DNA of 17,473 bases, taken from positions 1-17,473 of the forward strand of contig JBCDBY010000060.1 in assembly GCA_039182715.1 (NCBI GenBank), in the 5' to 3' direction. The DNA comes from JBCDBY01 sp039182715 (GTDB lineage: Bacteria > Planctomycetota > PLA2). Position 1 is the first letter of the stretch, and every line of letters begins with the position of its first letter. Below, one piece after another: positions 14,928 through 17,473 of this stretch. The notes below the pieces were generated by a model. The model worked only from the letters and a program-made list of their open reading frames with translations. It ran no database searches and had not been told where the DNA came from. The position numbers and the translations under genes were made by a program.

Positions 14928-15706
14928 GCGAGGCGGAGCAGCTCGCGCGTCGCGCCGGCGACGTCCTGCTGCCGTACTACGGGCGGCTGCACCGCGCCGA
15001 CGCCGCGCGCAAGGCGGGGGCACGCCGCGATCTGGTGAGCGAAGCGGACGTGGCCGCCGAGAAGGAGCTGGTCGCACACATTCCCGCGGCCGACGACATC
15101 CTCGGCGAGGAGGGCAGCGAGCGCGATACCGGCGCCCGCCGCCGCTGGATCGTCGATCCGCTCGATGGGACGGTGAATTTCCTGCACGGCATTCCCTTCT
15201 GGGCGGTCTCCGTCGCGCTGGTCGAGGACGGCGTGCTGCAGCAGGGCGTCGTGCACGCACCGGCGCTCGGCTGGACATTCGCGGCGGTGCGCGGCGAGGG
15301 TGCCACGCTGAACGACGAGCCGATGCGCGTATCGTCGACGGGCGCCCTCGGCGACGCTATCGTCGCGACGGGATTCGCGTACCGTCGGAACGAGCTCGCC
15401 GACCACAACTTCGACAACTTCGAGAGCATCGGCATGGAGGCCGCGGGCGTGCGGCGCCTCGGTGCGGCGGCGGTCGATCTCGCGCTCGTTGCTTCCGGCC
15501 GCATCGACGGTTTCTGGGAGCTGCATCTCAACGCCTGGGACGTCGCCGCCGGCATCCTGCTGGTGCGCGAAGCGGGCGGGCGCGTGACCGGTTTCGAGGG
15601 GGACGAATCCCTCGACCCGCTGCTCGACGAAGGCCACATCGTGGCGACCAACGGATTCCTGCACGAGGAGCTGCGCGGCAAGCTCCACACCCGGCGCGCC
15701 CGATGA
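14924..15706 (+). CDS. Inositol monophosphatase family protein (SuhB-like)
   Basis: 260 residues, normal for the family: Mg2+-dependent, Li+-sensitive phosphatases of inositol 1-phosphate, histidinol phosphate, PAP or related sugar phosphates. Metal and catalytic motifs are complete: LVSEAD (37-42), ILGEEGS (59-65) with the metal Glu, WIVDPLDGTVNFLHGIPFW (75-93) and AWDVAAGILLVREAGG (204-219). Which phosphate ester is the substrate cannot be decided from sequence; SuhB/inositol-1-phosphatase and histidinol phosphatase are both possible. It is coupled upstream to dacB (ATGA at 14924-14927). Downstream, its TGA starts an unusual chain of ATGA overlaps running through two minicistrons to uvrA. 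Confidence 0.88.
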   Translation: MSEAEQLARRAGDVLLPYYGRLHRADAARKAGARRDLVSEADVAAEKELVAHIPAADDILGEEGSERDTGARRRWIVDPLDGTVNFLHGIPFWAVSVALVEDGVLQQGVVHAPALGWTFAAVRGEGATLNDEPMRVSSTGALGDAIVATGFAYRRNELADHNFDNFESIGMEAAGVRRLGAAAVDLALVASGRIDGFWELHLNAWDVAAGILLVREAGGRVTGFEGDESLDPLLDEGHIVATNGFLHEELRGKLHTRRAR

Positions 15707-15729
15707 TCCGCAGCGGTCCCTTGCAATGA
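15703..15729 (+). other. Possible minicistron 1 (MIRSGPLQ)
   Basis: An ATG overlapping the phosphatase stop opens an eight-codon frame ending in TGA at 15727-15729. That TGA in turn overlaps the ATG of the second minicistron. Translation is plausible by termination-reinitiation only; no Shine-Dalgarno is visible. It may be a by-product of the repeat rather than a gene. Confidence 0.35.
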
Positions 15730-15748
15730 TTCGCGGCGGTATCTTGCG

Positions 15749-15752
<4 letters not shown>
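15726..15752 (+). other. Possible minicistron 2 (MIRGGILR)
   Basis: This second eight-codon frame ends in TGA at 15750-15752, overlapping the uvrA ATG at 15749. The peptide begins MIR like minicistron 1 and like UvrA itself (MIRVRGAKEH), as expected if all three derive from one duplicated start region. Confidence 0.35.

Positions 15753-17473
<1,721 letters not shown>

Overview
This is a GC-rich, densely coded bacterial window. Its gene content points to a Planctomycetota-like organism or a relative. The signs are a haem-bearing exported protein related to the planctomycete cytochrome c/PSD1 (DUF1549/DUF1553) group, directly followed by a Tat-exported DUF1501 protein, plus exported EF-hand proteins. 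The outer-membrane barrel tail and the OM-type lipoprotein indicate a diderm cell. The phylum is inferred from protein families only; no rRNA is present.

Layout. (1) Positions 2-220 hold the C-terminus of an outer-membrane beta-barrel protein. (2) Positions 221-609 are non-coding, with a hairpin, a 22-bp direct repeat, G-rich and GCCTCCGCG-type repeats, a 20-bp dyad and a -10-like hexamer. (3) Positions 610-8559 (+) are a five-gene probable operon: monohaem PKD/PSD1-like protein, Tat-exported DUF1501 protein, decahaem cytochrome c fused to a six-repeat LVIVD propeller, an EF-hand protein with an unrecognised C-terminal module, and an eight-EF-hand protein. Every product has an export signal, so the set probably works in the envelope as a redox and metal-binding system. 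Substrate and partners are unknown. (4) Positions 8560-8655 carry a very strong bidirectional hairpin between convergent operons. (5) Positions 8656-10045 (-) are purC-purE. (6) Positions 10046-10114 are a short divergent promoter region. (7) Positions 10115-17473 (+) are a second tight operon: aroA, a TPR protein with the same unrecognised module, a small lipoprotein, a PBP4-type dacB, an inositol-monophosphatase-family gene and the first 575 codons of uvrA.

The most notable observations are these. A module of about 270 residues occurs twice, with 63% identity over 220 gapless positions counted by hand, fused once to EF-hands and once to TPRs. A decahaem-propeller fusion sits in an apparently undescribed exported operon. 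A 23-bp tandem duplication in front of uvrA makes two eight-residue minicistrons chained by ATGA overlaps. TANNNT hexamers lie only 6-9 nt upstream of three operon-leading start codons, which suggests leaderless transcription.
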